A DNA stretch of 64,000 nt from Sutcliffiella cohnii (GTDB lineage Bacteria; Bacillota; Bacilli; Bacillales; Bacillaceae_I): positions 1,294,501-1,358,500 of the forward strand of contig NZ_CP018866.1 of NCBI RefSeq assembly GCF_002250055.1, read 5' to 3'. Below, in pieces: positions 51,461-60,239 of this stretch. The notes under the pieces are model-generated. The model saw only the letters and a program-made list of their open reading frames with translations. It was not told the DNA's origin and searched no databases. Position numbers and translations under genes: made by a program. The stretch's first letter is position 1. Each line of letters opens with the position of its first letter.

Positions 51461-51496
51461 GACTGATAGTGTTACGAGCACTATCAGTCTTTTTTC
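51461..51496 (+). terminator. Strong terminator to the right of the TnpB element
   Basis: GACTGATAGTG (51461-51471) pairs perfectly with CACTATCAGTC (51479-51489), then TTTTTT. No plus-strand gene ends just before it. It may be the original terminator of the 47920 gene, displaced by the insertion. Confidence 0.88.
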
Positions 51497-51517
51497 TGTT
51501 TTGATTTCCAGTTACGT

Positions 51518-51553
51518 AAAAATGTGTGGATGCGGTATGTCCCTCTGTCCACC
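51518..51553 (-). repeat. Hairpin repeat copy 11
   Basis: On the minus strand GGTGGACAGAGGGACAT, then ACCGCATCCACAC and ATTTTT. The outer arms GTGGA/TCCAC pair. No gene on this strand ends at it; it lies in the 51245-51740 gap, which otherwise holds only the element end and the terminator at 51461. Confidence 0.75.
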
Positions 51554-51740
51554 TATGGTCCACACGTTCATTCTGTTCACTAAAAGGACACAAATGAATT
51601 TATTAAACAAGGTATAATAAAAACTGTTTACTTAAATCGAAATGGAGAGTATGGAGAAAAACTACTCCATTTTAGACGGTAAAATAATGTTGTTATTTTT
51701 ATTGCCATTTCCAAGTTTTAATAATGAAGGAGAAACCAAA

Positions 51741-52058
51741 ATGAAAAAAGGGATTATTTTAACTAGTATATTGTTATTAGTGGCTATTATCTTCATCTGT
51801 GCAATTCCGTTCACGGTTACACCGCCAGAAGACACGAGGGTTATTTTAGAACATAATCATGAAACATATATTGCCCCGAGTTGCTTCCAACAGGCGGAAA
51901 TTACTAATTATATTGAAGATAGTAATTTAAAAAAGGCAAAAGAGCTAGGATATGTAGAGGAATCTTCCTGTACTGAAACTGCTTTGGAGCCAGTTAAAAA
52001 ACCTATTGTATGGAATGTATTAGTCAAATTAAATTTGATTGAATCTCCATGGAATTAA
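51741..52058 (+). CDS. Small exported or membrane-anchored protein of unknown function
   Basis: 105 residues. A hydrophobic segment (about 4-24: GIILTSILLLVAIIFICAIPF) is followed by a soluble part with two cysteines (SCFQQ and SSCTET, residues about 51 and 77) that could form a disulfide outside the cell. AAGGAGAAACC precedes ATG 51741; an upstream in-frame ATG at 51642 has poorer context. No family recognised. A terminator follows. Confidence 0.6.
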   Translation: MKKGIILTSILLLVAIIFICAIPFTVTPPEDTRVILEHNHETYIAPSCFQQAEITNYIEDSNLKKAKELGYVEESSCTETALEPVKKPIVWNVLVKLNLIESPWN

Positions 52059-52067
52059 CATGAGAAA

Positions 52068-52096
52068 GGGACAAGTGGATGCTTGTCCCATTTTTT
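52068..52096 (+). terminator. Terminator after the small exported protein gene (repeat-related)
   Basis: GGGACAAG (52068-52075) pairs with CTTGTCCC (52082-52089), followed by ATTTTTT. The CTTGTCC arm suggests a shortened member of the stop-associated repeat family. Confidence 0.85.
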
Positions 52097-52240
52097 GTGT
52101 CTCCGCTCCTGCTAACTTCCGCCAACCTAAACACCCATTACTCACTATTTATAAATTGAATATTCGGAAGATATGTTGAAAATATAATTCGGTGATTTTA
52201 TACTAGCTAAGAAATCATTATTCAATGAGGAAGATGATGG

Positions 52241-52810
52241 ATGAAATCAAAAGGAAATGTAAAAAAAGTAAGTAAACCAAATTTTTGGGGAGAAAGAGAA
52301 GACAAAGTTCCATTAGATTTGAAAGAAATGGTATACGACCAATATTATAGTCGAAACACGTTATATGTATATTGTGACAGTTCTTGCAGTAAAGTTAGTA
52401 GAGAAATGGCTGTTGCCTGTACGTATTTAAGGAATGGTTTAATAATTGTGAAAAATCAACTGGTGTATTCTCCAAAAGATGTTATTGGAAAAAATATATT
52501 TGGAGAACTAAAAGCAGTTATTTTTGGGCTGACGCATTTTAATAAGTATTTAGAGATTTTTCATGACAGCGTTACAATATACTCTGATGTAAATGATATT
52601 GAGAGACTATTATCAAATGAATTTAGCTTTAAAAAGACTCATTCTTTAAGAAAGTTGCACTCTGAACTAATAACTCTTTATGATCGAAAAAAAAGAGAAA
52701 ACCCAAAAATAAGTTTAGAGATAAAGTATTTACCGATACATTATAAAAAGCATAACCCCTTTATGAAATCAGCCCATAATGCAAGTAAAGAATTGTTGAG
52801 AAGAAGTTGA
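52241..52810 (+). CDS. RNase H-like protein
   Basis: 189 residues. A 40-residue N-terminal extension precedes an RNase H fold: Asp46 in LYVYCDSSCS, Glu89 in FGELKAV and Asp116 in VTIYSDVND correspond to the first three catalytic acids. The last helix reads SAHNASKE, with Asn where the fourth Asp of RNase HI (NEAAD-like) is expected, as in several Bacillus RNase H-like proteins. It may bind or cut RNA-DNA hybrids, but activity is unproven. GAGGAAG lies 7 nt before ATG 52241. The methyltransferase gene starts 16 bp downstream. Confidence 0.72.
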   Translation: MKSKGNVKKVSKPNFWGEREDKVPLDLKEMVYDQYYSRNTLYVYCDSSCSKVSREMAVACTYLRNGLIIVKNQLVYSPKDVIGKNIFGELKAVIFGLTHFNKYLEIFHDSVTIYSDVNDIERLLSNEFSFKKTHSLRKLHSELITLYDRKKRENPKISLEIKYLPIHYKKHNPFMKSAHNASKELLRRS

Positions 52811-52826
52811 GGAGGTTGGAGAATCA

Positions 52827-53609
52827 ATGGATGAACAACAAATCAAACAAAAGGTGAAAGGTGTGTTCGGGAAAAATGCGCAACAATATGTAGCGAGTGA
52901 ATCACATGCAAAGGGAAGCGATCTGCCGTTATTAGTCGAATGGCTTAATCCTAATTCCGACTGGGTAATGCTTGACATTGCAACTGGTGGAGGGCATGTT
53001 GCGAAGGCGCTTTCACCATATATAGGGACTGTTTTTTCCACTGATTTAACGGAGAAAATGCTTGCTAATACTGCAAAACATCTCAATAAAGAGTTCAAGA
53101 ATATTTGGTATGTTATTGCTGATGCAGAAAAGCTACCGTTTCTTGAAGGTACTTTTGATTTAGTGACATGTCGAATTGCTCCTCATCACTTTCCAAATCC
53201 AGGTCTTTTTATAAATGAAGTAAGTAGAGTATTAAAGCCGGGTGGAAAATTCGTATTAATAGATAATGTTGCACCTGAGGAAGATGCACTTGATGAATTC
53301 ATGAACATGGTAGAAAAATTAAGGGATGAGAGTCATGTAAGGGCACTAAAAGTAAGTGAGTGGAAACAGTTAATGACGGAAGCGGGCTTACAAGAAACGA
53401 AATCTATCAATCGCAAAAAAACGTTTCAATTCCCTTCTTGGGTGGCACGAACCACAAGTAGCCAAGAACAAATGGATCGGGTGGAGCAATATATCTTAAA
53501 TGCTAGTAAAGAAATACAGGGTTATTTTTCAGTTAAAATCAATAAAGAAAACCGGGTGGAGTCTCACGAAATAGATGAATGGATGGTTTTGGCGGAAAAA
53601 AGCAGATAA
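52827..53609 (+). CDS. Class I SAM-dependent methyltransferase (YcgJ/UbiE-like)
   Basis: 260 residues. Motif I is VMLDIATGGGHVAKAL (about 47-62), motif II Asp in VFSTDLTEKML, motif III in FDLVTCRIAPHHFPNP and post-III RVLKPGGKFVLID. The arrangement is that of UbiE/Methyltransf_11 proteins and close to Bacillus YcgJ. The acceptor is unknown. It is probably co-transcribed with the RNase H-like gene. A stem GGCTAGC (53622-53628) / GCTAGCC (53641-53647) follows without a T-tract. Confidence 0.83.
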   Translation: MDEQQIKQKVKGVFGKNAQQYVASESHAKGSDLPLLVEWLNPNSDWVMLDIATGGGHVAKALSPYIGTVFSTDLTEKMLANTAKHLNKEFKNIWYVIADAEKLPFLEGTFDLVTCRIAPHHFPNPGLFINEVSRVLKPGGKFVLIDNVAPEEDALDEFMNMVEKLRDESHVRALKVSEWKQLMTEAGLQETKSINRKKTFQFPSWVARTTSSQEQMDRVEQYILNASKEIQGYFSVKINKENRVESHEIDEWMVLAEKSR

Positions 53610-53756
53610 GACTTATAAAAAGGCTAGCTCTCAATCAGAAGCTAGCCCAACTTTATGATTGCTGGAACCGTTGTCCCCCTATTTTCTTGTTCGTTCACTC
53701 TCTTTTCACAAATAATATTCTATATTATAATATACGTGAGAAGGGGGTGAAGAAAG

Positions 53757-54146
53757 TTGGAAGAACGTTTCGATAAAATGGAAAATATGTTGTCTCAACT
53801 GATCCAAATGGTAGGAAGCATGAAAGCAGAGCAGACTGAAATGAAAGCAGAACAGGCTGAAATGAAAGCAGAATTAACTGGGATGAAAGCAGAATTAACT
53901 GGGATGAAAGCAGAACAGACTGGAATGAAAGCAAATCAGGAAGAAATGAAGAAAGATATAGCCAAAATAAAAGCAGATCAAGAAGAGCTTAAAGATACTG
54001 TAAATATATTTAAACATGAAAACGAAGCTGCACATCAGAAAATGGAAGAAACGTTAAAGACGTTAGTGAGTGATCAAGATTTTATTTGGAAGAAAGCTGT
54101 GCAAAACGAACGTGACATTGCTAGGTATGTAAAGCAGCAAAACTAG
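53757..54146 (+). CDS. Heptad-repeat coiled-coil protein
   Basis: 129 residues. After a short amphipathic start (MEERFDKMENMLSQLIQMV), six to seven copies of the 7-residue unit MKAEQTE/MKAELTG occupy residues 22-68, then a longer coiled coil and a C-terminal DIARYVKQQN. TTG 53757 has AAGGGGGTG (53741-53749) upstream. Similar short coiled-coil proteins of variable repeat number are common in Bacillus; their function is unknown. No membrane segment or cysteine is present. Confidence 0.75.
   Translation: MEERFDKMENMLSQLIQMVGSMKAEQTEMKAEQAEMKAELTGMKAELTGMKAEQTGMKANQEEMKKDIAKIKADQEELKDTVNIFKHENEAAHQKMEETLKTLVSDQDFIWKKAVQNERDIARYVKQQN
53820..53966 (+). repeat. 21-bp in-frame tandem repeat within the coiled-coil gene
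   Basis: ATGAAAGCA starts at 53820, 53841, 53862, 53883, 53904 and 53925, with a diverged unit at 53946. Units 53862 and 53883 are almost identical, which suggests recent slippage. Confidence 0.9.
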
Positions 54147-54557
54147 GACAAGGTCTCGATCGGTAGTATCAAACTACAGTAAAACTACTTCAAAATATAT
54201 TCCCCGACCTTTGTTCTATCATTTATATTGTGTTGAACAGAAAGAAACTTATTCCTACACGCGCTTAATTTCAACATCTATGTTTTCTATGAAAAGAGGA
54301 TGTGAACGGGGGACAGAGACTCGTTCACTCATATTCTGGGAATATAGCATACTAGTTGTAATTGGAAACCTTTCACACATAACGGATAGATGTGTGACAT
54401 TCATATACATACAAAAATCCCCTCGTCCACCTAGTAATAATATGAAATGTTTGCTAGTCTTATTGTTTCCATCATTATAGACAAAAAATAATCCACCCTT
54501 GAGCCATAAAAGCTAATTAAAAGTGAATTACGATTTGATTAATCGCTCCCTTGTCGT
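54147..54557. other. Intergenic region without a recognised gene
   Basis: An open frame of 89 codons (54211-54480) lacks a ribosome site and resembles no protein, so it is not called. GGGGGACAGAGACTCGTTCACTC near 54307 is a decayed copy of the hairpin repeat. Nothing else is evident. Confidence 0.5.
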
Positions 54558-55385
54558 TTACTTTTTACCTCCTAAAAACTGTTCAACGAAAGCAATAAAT
54601 TCCTTACTGTACTCCCAAAACATAAAATGCCCACCTAAAACTTTGACCGTAGCTTTTGGAGTGAGAGTGGTTAAGTAATTAGTGGCTGTTTTTGCCCAAT
54701 GCTCCGCAATAACATAAAGAGTAGGGACAGATTCACTGCTTTCCTTAGCTTGCTTACGATAGTCAGAGAAAAGTCCCGAAGCGAATAAGTTTTGGGCAAT
54801 ATAGTACGGAGTGTTCAATGATTCATCAATAATCCAAGCAAATTCATCCTCGGTTAACTCGCGTTGGACCATAACATTACTTGCATACGAAGCAATAAAT
54901 TCACGCTGACCTTTCGAATTTCTGAGAAAGTTTGTATAGGCTGCGGCTAAATCATCGAGAGGACCTTCTACCCAATCTTTGTCTTGCTTTATCGATAAAG
55001 ATTTCGGTGGCATGTCAATAAAAACGAGCGAATGGATATTATCAGTCCCAAATTGGCGAATGTATTCCCATACGGTTAAACAACCGAAAGACCAACCAAC
55101 AAGTATAGGATTTTCTACCTTTAGTGCCTTCAATACCTTTTGTAAATCTTCTCCGTGTGTAACGTAGTCGTTTCCATGAACTGTTATTGTAGAACGCCCA
55201 TGGCTTCTCGGATCAATAACGATTGCCCGATGAGTTTTCGAAAAATGACGTACTTGCTCCGCGAAGACGTTAGAACTAAATGTAAACCCTGGAATAAATA
55301 CAATAGGTTGTCCATCTCCTTCTTCCTGAACATACAATTCAATTCCTGAGTCGACTTCATCATACATTCCGTTACTAAGTTTCAT
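54558..55385 (-). CDS. Alpha/beta hydrolase
   Basis: 275 residues. An oxyanion-loop motif IPGFTFSS (31-38), nucleophile Ser99 in VGWSFG, and His near the C-terminus in LGGHFMFWE form the expected catalytic set; a lid domain of about 60 residues follows strand 6. Related to haloperoxidase-like and esterase-type hydrolases. AAGGAGG lies upstream of ATG 55385. The substrate is unknown and no operon partner is seen. Confidence 0.85.
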   Translation of the reverse strand: MKLSNGMYDEVDSGIELYVQEEGDGQPIVFIPGFTFSSNVFAEQVRHFSKTHRAIVIDPRSHGRSTITVHGNDYVTHGEDLQKVLKALKVENPILVGWSFGCLTVWEYIRQFGTDNIHSLVFIDMPPKSLSIKQDKDWVEGPLDDLAAAYTNFLRNSKGQREFIASYASNVMVQRELTEDEFAWIIDESLNTPYYIAQNLFASGLFSDYRKQAKESSESVPTLYVIAEHWAKTATNYLTTLTPKATVKVLGGHFMFWEYSKEFIAFVEQFLGGKK

Positions 55386-55778
55386 TGAATTTTCCTCCTT
55401 ATATGAGAACGTTCAATTACTCTAAAGATGTTTCTAAATTATATTCCGAAATGATAGTTTTCATGTTTACAAAAAAGTAAAGTAAGAAAATCGAAAAAAA
55501 ATAAAGAGTAGTAGAAAAGGTTAGAAAAAATCATTTCACCTGAGACAAGTAAGCTTAATCCAGATATTGTGGGACAAAGGCTATAACCATTGCTGAAACT
55601 GGCAATTTTAGACGTTTCTTCCAACACAAGTATAGTAATTATAGAAGAAACAATAATTGGAAAAGACGTCTGGTTTTAAAGAGCGCTGAATGGACCAATT
55701 GACATGGAATGTAATGGATATTAAACTTTAGTGAAAAGTATGGAGAAGACAATACAGAAGAATAGAAAGAGGATTCAT
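55386..55778. other. Intergenic region without a recognised gene
   Basis: AT-rich, with no convincing frame, hairpin or repeat. It must contain the promoters of the two divergent flanking genes. Confidence 0.5.
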
Positions 55779-56315
55779 ATGGTAGAAAATACGGAATTAA
55801 ATAAGTTATATGACAGAAAGAAAATTGCGCAATATTGGCTATTAGGGGTTGTACTTATTACATATTGCAGCCTACAAATAAATAGATATTCTATTTTGAT
55901 TAATATTGATTATTCTCTTCATGAAGTAATATCAGCCTTGGCAAATCTCATGTGGTTAATCCCCATTTTTTCCATCGTATATATTATTTTAACTGTTAAA
56001 TATTTATTTAAAAGAAGGTTGAAACAGCGGCCAGCGATTGATCGATTGATCAACGACCTAATCATATTTATAGCAGTCTGTGGAATGAGTGGAATGATTG
56101 TTTATTATTTAGGTGAAGTATCAACATCAGGAGTTATAAAAATTGAGGAAAAAATAGTAGAAAATGATCAATATTATGTTGTCATAAATGAGAAAAAGAT
56201 TAAGGTTACTAGTAACGAATTTCATTTAATTGATGAAAGTCAGGAATATTTGGGAAGTTATGTTTGGAATCAATTCACTCCCGATAAAGGGAAATTAACT
56301 AGAATAGGATATTAA
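55779..56315 (+). CDS. Membrane protein of unknown function
   Basis: 178 residues from ATG 55779 (GAAAGAGGA upstream); a longer GTG start at 55731 has no site. Three predicted helices (about 16-36, 49-74, 95-117) are followed by an outer domain of about 60 residues (GVIKIEEKIVENDQYYVVINEKKIKV). No family recognised. The DUF3977-like gene is 41 bp downstream. Confidence 0.6.
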   Translation: MVENTELNKLYDRKKIAQYWLLGVVLITYCSLQINRYSILINIDYSLHEVISALANLMWLIPIFSIVYIILTVKYLFKRRLKQRPAIDRLINDLIIFIAVCGMSGMIVYYLGEVSTSGVIKIEEKIVENDQYYVVINEKKIKVTSNEFHLIDESQEYLGSYVWNQFTPDKGKLTRIGY

Positions 56316-56356
56316 TAGATATGGGATGAAATTGGGTTGGGTGGAGTGAATGTCAA

Positions 56357-56593
56357 TTGAAATACATAGAGTTTGGTGTCGGAAATAGATGGCTAGTAAG
56401 GACCGAAACGGAACGAGAAGATGGTTCAGAACATGAAGAGAGAGGGATTGTTCGACCTATTATTTTACAATCTATTTATCTCAAAATTTGGATTGGGAAG
56501 ACGGTTTTCATTATCGATTCTACGGAAGGTTTTAAACGACAAAGAAAAAGGAAAGCTTCTTTGAAAGTGATTGTAGGTTTAGTAAGTAAATAA
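56357..56593 (+). CDS. DUF3977-like small protein
   Basis: 78 residues. MKYIEFGVGNRWLVRTETEREDGSE and IVRPIILQSIYLKIWIGKTV match the conserved core of DUF3977, a small Bacillus family without known function. It ends in a strongly basic segment (KRQRKRKASLKV). It starts at TTG 56357 behind GGAG. Confidence 0.7.
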   Translation: MKYIEFGVGNRWLVRTETEREDGSEHEERGIVRPIILQSIYLKIWIGKTVFIIDSTEGFKRQRKRKASLKVIVGLVSK

Positions 56594-56715
56594 GGTAAAA
56601 CCTAAATTAATACGTGTTTATTTGTTATAGCTGTATTTGATAAATCGACCGTAACCGGGGGATGTTCCATAACTCCAAATTACTTTCATACTAAATAATT
56701 TATATCTAAAAGTGT

Positions 56716-56749
56716 AAAAGTGCGACAGACACCTCACGTCCGTCGCACT
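56716..56749 (-). terminator. Terminator whose 5' arm is inside the helicase gene
   Basis: On the minus strand AGTGCGACGGAC pairs with GTCTGTCGCACT (one wobble), followed by TTTTA. The stop codon TGA (56734-56736) lies in the loop, so the last residues VRRT are encoded by the left arm. Confidence 0.8.
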
Positions 56750-59007
56750 GTATAATGCTGCCACTCCAAAGGGAGTAATGATTGATATTTTCGCTGCAAA
56801 AACCGATCATCTATTAAAAGGATAGTTCCAGTATCAGAATCGGAACGAATGAGCCTTCCACCGGCTTGAAGTACTTTGTTCATACCAGGGTATACGTAGG
56901 CGTAGTCAAATCCATTTTTCCCGATGAACTGGAAATAATCTTTAATAATGTCCCGTTCTACACCGATTTGTGGCAGGCCAACGCCCACGATGATCACGCC
57001 TTGAAGCCGTTCTCCTACTAAATCTACTCCTTCAGAAAAAATCCCACCTAAAACAGCAAAGCCTACTAATCGTTCTACATTATCCGCTTGGAACGATTCG
57101 AGGAACCTTTCTCGTTCACTTTCGGACATACCTACATCTTGTATAATAGTAGGAACATCAGGAGCTGTTACTATAAACTGTTCATAAACTGCCCTCATAT
57201 ACGCATATGAAGGGAAGAAAACTAAAAAATTGCCGGCCCTATTAGATAATATCTCTAACATAAACTGTATCATCGGACCCATCGTTCGCTCTCGATCGTG
57301 GTACTTTGTAGATAGTGGCTGTATAATTATTTCTGCATTTTCCCGTGGAAATGGGGAAGGGATGCTCATAACGTAATCTTCCGACCTTCCACCTAATAAG
57401 TTTTGGTAATAGTCTGTTGGTGATAAGGTAGCAGAAAAGAAAATAGTGGAACGGAAGCTTTTTCTCGTTTTTTGTAGAAGTTCGGATGGATCTAAACAAA
57501 ACAGCTTCATCGTCACTTCACTTTTATTTACTTCTACATACGTAACAAACCGTTCATCATAAAGCTTCGAAATTTTCACAAACGATTGAGCAGCGAAATA
57601 GGTTTCTAACAGTATTTCATTCCCGTCACTTTGTTGAATTAACACCATTTCCGCTTCCTCGATAAACGTTTCTAACAGCTGAACAACTTCTTCATCTAAT
57701 TCTTTTATTTGAAATGTTTCCTTCTTTTTTACCGACAATAAATAATCGTTTACTAATTTCGCTGCTTTCGAGAGTGTGTCATTCATCTTAGTGTAATCTC
57801 TTTTTATTTGAAGAAAACTAGCTTTGTTTATACTAGAGGAAAACATCTCGCGGCCTCTATCCACTAAATTATGAGCTTCATCAATAAGTAAAACCGTTTT
57901 TTTCTTCTGTTCATCCCACAGTCTTTTTAAGGAAACTTTCGGATCGAATATATAATTATAATCACAAATGACCACATCGGCAGAATAGGCTACATCCAGT
58001 GAATATTCAAAGGGACAAACGGAATGTTTTCGAGCGTATGCTTCTATTATTGTTCGTGTAATTAACTTTTCATTGGTTAAAATATCTAAAACTGCCTCAT
58101 TTATTCTATCATAATACCCCTCTGAAAAAGGGCAATGCTCCTTCGAACAGTTCATTTCTTCTTGAAAGCATATTTTATCCTTTGCTGTTAATGTTACGAC
58201 ATTTATATGTAAACCTAAATCTATTAAGCGCTGGAACGCTTCTTCTGCAGCCGTTCTAGTAATAGTTCTCGCTGTTAAGTAGAAAATGCGCTCAACATGT
58301 TCTTCGCCAATTGCCTTTATAGACGGGAATATAGTTGATATTGTTTTTCCTATCCCGGTAGATGCTCTTGCAAATAAGTTTTTCTGATCAACGATAGATT
58401 TATAAACAGCCCCAGCTAGCTGCCGCTGCCCTGCTCGGTATTCTTGAAAGGGGAAAACTAATTGTTTACTCGTTTCATTTCGCTTTGTTAGATGAATTTT
58501 TCGTGCTTTCGCATATTTTCCATAAGTAATGATGACTTCTTCGACATAAGCGGTGAGCTCTTTGAACGACATGCTACGTTGAAACTGCTTCTTTACTTCT
58601 GTATGAACTTGAAAATACGTTAATTGTATCGTAATGGAGTCTAGCTCATTGTCTTTTGCATAAATAAATCCATAAAATATTGCTTGTGCCCAATGAACAG
58701 GGTGAGAAGTTTCCGTCATGTAATCAAGAGAATGGGCGGTTGACTTTATTTCATCAATAACGACAGAACCGTCTTCTTGAACGAGTAACCCGTCACACCG
58801 CCCGTCTACTTGAATGACAATATCTTCATAAAGAAATTCGGTTTGCACATACACTTCTTTTTGGTCATTTTCACCGTATGTTTTCTGTATTTTTTGATGG
58901 GCTTTCGTACCCTCTGTCATAGTAGTTGCAGTACGGAAACCAGTCTCGATGCTGCCAGATCGGAATACATACTCTACTAAACTTCTTACTGAAATATTAA
59001 TTTTCAT
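56734..59007 (-). CDS. XPD/DinG-like Fe-S helicase fused to an N-terminal PD-(D/E)XK nuclease domain
   Basis: 757 residues. The N-terminal part (about 1-170) has a Cas4/RecB-like nuclease core: GRCDGLLVQEDG...VIDEIKST supplies D...E-x-K. The helicase part has Walker A RASTGIGKT (about 215-223), a four-cysteine iron-sulfur insertion (ICFQEEMNCSKEHCPF and VCPFE), a DEAH box (LLIDEAHN) and C-terminal motifs (VGFAVLGGIFSEGVDL, QAGGRLIRS). This superfamily-2 5'-3' helicase branch acts in DNA repair or R-loop removal. ATG 59007 is preferred over GTG 59016 because GGGTGA lies just before it. It is monocistronic. Confidence 0.85.
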   Translation of the reverse strand: MKINISVRSLVEYVFRSGSIETGFRTATTMTEGTKAHQKIQKTYGENDQKEVYVQTEFLYEDIVIQVDGRCDGLLVQEDGSVVIDEIKSTAHSLDYMTETSHPVHWAQAIFYGFIYAKDNELDSITIQLTYFQVHTEVKKQFQRSMSFKELTAYVEEVIITYGKYAKARKIHLTKRNETSKQLVFPFQEYRAGQRQLAGAVYKSIVDQKNLFARASTGIGKTISTIFPSIKAIGEEHVERIFYLTARTITRTAAEEAFQRLIDLGLHINVVTLTAKDKICFQEEMNCSKEHCPFSEGYYDRINEAVLDILTNEKLITRTIIEAYARKHSVCPFEYSLDVAYSADVVICDYNYIFDPKVSLKRLWDEQKKKTVLLIDEAHNLVDRGREMFSSSINKASFLQIKRDYTKMNDTLSKAAKLVNDYLLSVKKKETFQIKELDEEVVQLLETFIEEAEMVLIQQSDGNEILLETYFAAQSFVKISKLYDERFVTYVEVNKSEVTMKLFCLDPSELLQKTRKSFRSTIFFSATLSPTDYYQNLLGGRSEDYVMSIPSPFPRENAEIIIQPLSTKYHDRERTMGPMIQFMLEILSNRAGNFLVFFPSYAYMRAVYEQFIVTAPDVPTIIQDVGMSESERERFLESFQADNVERLVGFAVLGGIFSEGVDLVGERLQGVIIVGVGLPQIGVERDIIKDYFQFIGKNGFDYAYVYPGMNKVLQAGGRLIRSDSDTGTILLIDDRFLQRKYQSLLPLEWQHYTVRRT

Positions 59008-59221
59008 ACATTTCACCCGTCCAAATCGTTTCTATTCCTTCTAGTTTAGCAGTTAATAGTAGGAAAGGGAATCTGGTTTAAAATGCATGGAATGGGAAAA
59101 AGGGGACGAACGGAAAGGAAAATCGTATACATATAAACTGGCAATTTAATTGGGTGGTCTTGGAACATTCACATTTATCAATGATATAATATTCTTAAAA
59201 AGAGCTAAAGGGGAGTTTCAT

Positions 59222-60133
59222 ATGCGTATTTTAGTTTTAGGGGCTGGAGGGATCGGCGGTTATTTCGGAGGTCGTTTAGTAGAAAAAGGAGAAGTCGTCA
59301 CTTTTCTTGTTCGTTCAAAACGAAAACAACTGCTAGAGGAAAAAGGTTTAGTTATTCATAGTGTAAACGGTGACTTTACTTTTGCGCCAAAATTAATAAC
59401 AAAGACTGATCAAACCGCGCCATTTGATATCGTATTATTTTCAACAAAAGCCTATCACTTAGAAGAAGCAATCAACGATGTGAAACCGTTTGTTGGCGAG
59501 AATACAGTGATTATTCCTTTATTAAACGGTGTAGCCCACCTATCTCCATTACAAGAAGCATTTGGTGAAAACGTGATAGGAGGCTTAAGCTTTATAGAAA
59601 CGACATTAAATGAAGCAGGCGAAGTTGTACATACGAGTAAGTTTGACCGTCTTGTATTTGGCGAACTTGAACATATAGAAACAGATCGAATCCAACAAAT
59701 TGCGGATACATTTAGTGGTACAAAAGCAAAATTTGTTATGAGTAACCAAATTAAAAAAGACATGTGGCATAAATATTTAATGATTACTACTATGTCAGGT
59801 GTGACGACACTTATGCGTGCACCAATGGGACCAATTCGAGATAGTGAAGGTGGCAAAGGCTTTATAAGAAGTTTATTACTAGAAGTAACAGAGATTATGA
59901 GAGCATGTAAAGCACCAATTGATGATAATATTGTCGAAGAGCAAATGAAATCAATAGACGGACTTTCTTATCAATTTAAAACTTCGATGCAGCGCGATAT
60001 GGAAAAAGGTTTATTCATTGAAGGAGACCATTTACAAGGGCATTTAATGAAACTAGCAAAACAATACGACATCGAAGCACCGATTCTAAAAACGGTCTAT
60101 CAAAATTTAAAAGTGTACGAAGAGATGATGTAG
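59222..60133 (+). CDS. Ketopantoate reductase family protein (PanE/ApbA)
   Basis: 303 residues. The N-terminal Rossmann motif GAGGIGGYFGGRL (7-19), catalytic Lys in FSTKAYHL and a second in IKKDMWHKYLM, and the C-terminal helical domain with SMQRDMEKG match PanE, which reduces 2-dehydropantoate with NADPH. Bacilli often have several paralogues, so the pantothenate role is not certain. ATG 59222 has GGGGAG upstream; an in-frame TTG/ATG extension from 59150 has no site. Confidence 0.83.
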   Translation: MRILVLGAGGIGGYFGGRLVEKGEVVTFLVRSKRKQLLEEKGLVIHSVNGDFTFAPKLITKTDQTAPFDIVLFSTKAYHLEEAINDVKPFVGENTVIIPLLNGVAHLSPLQEAFGENVIGGLSFIETTLNEAGEVVHTSKFDRLVFGELEHIETDRIQQIADTFSGTKAKFVMSNQIKKDMWHKYLMITTMSGVTTLMRAPMGPIRDSEGGKGFIRSLLLEVTEIMRACKAPIDDNIVEEQMKSIDGLSYQFKTSMQRDMEKGLFIEGDHLQGHLMKLAKQYDIEAPILKTVYQNLKVYEEMM

Positions 60134-60147
60134 ATTCTTATCTATGA

Positions 60148-60176
60148 AAAAAGGCTGCCTATGATGGTAGCCTTTA
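60148..60176 (+). terminator. Terminator after the PanE-like gene
   Basis: AAGGCTGCC (60151-60159) pairs with GGTAGCCTT (60166-60174) with one wobble. The flanks are AAAAA and TAAAC. Confidence 0.75.
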
Positions 60177-60239
60177 AACTTTTTTAGTAAAGAGAGAGGG
60201 GATTCATGAATCTTTTGAATCCCTTCGTTTCAGTTTTTA

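Noticed and set aside
54211..54480. 89-codon open frame
   Set aside because: No ribosome site and no recognisable protein features; overlaps a decayed hairpin repeat.
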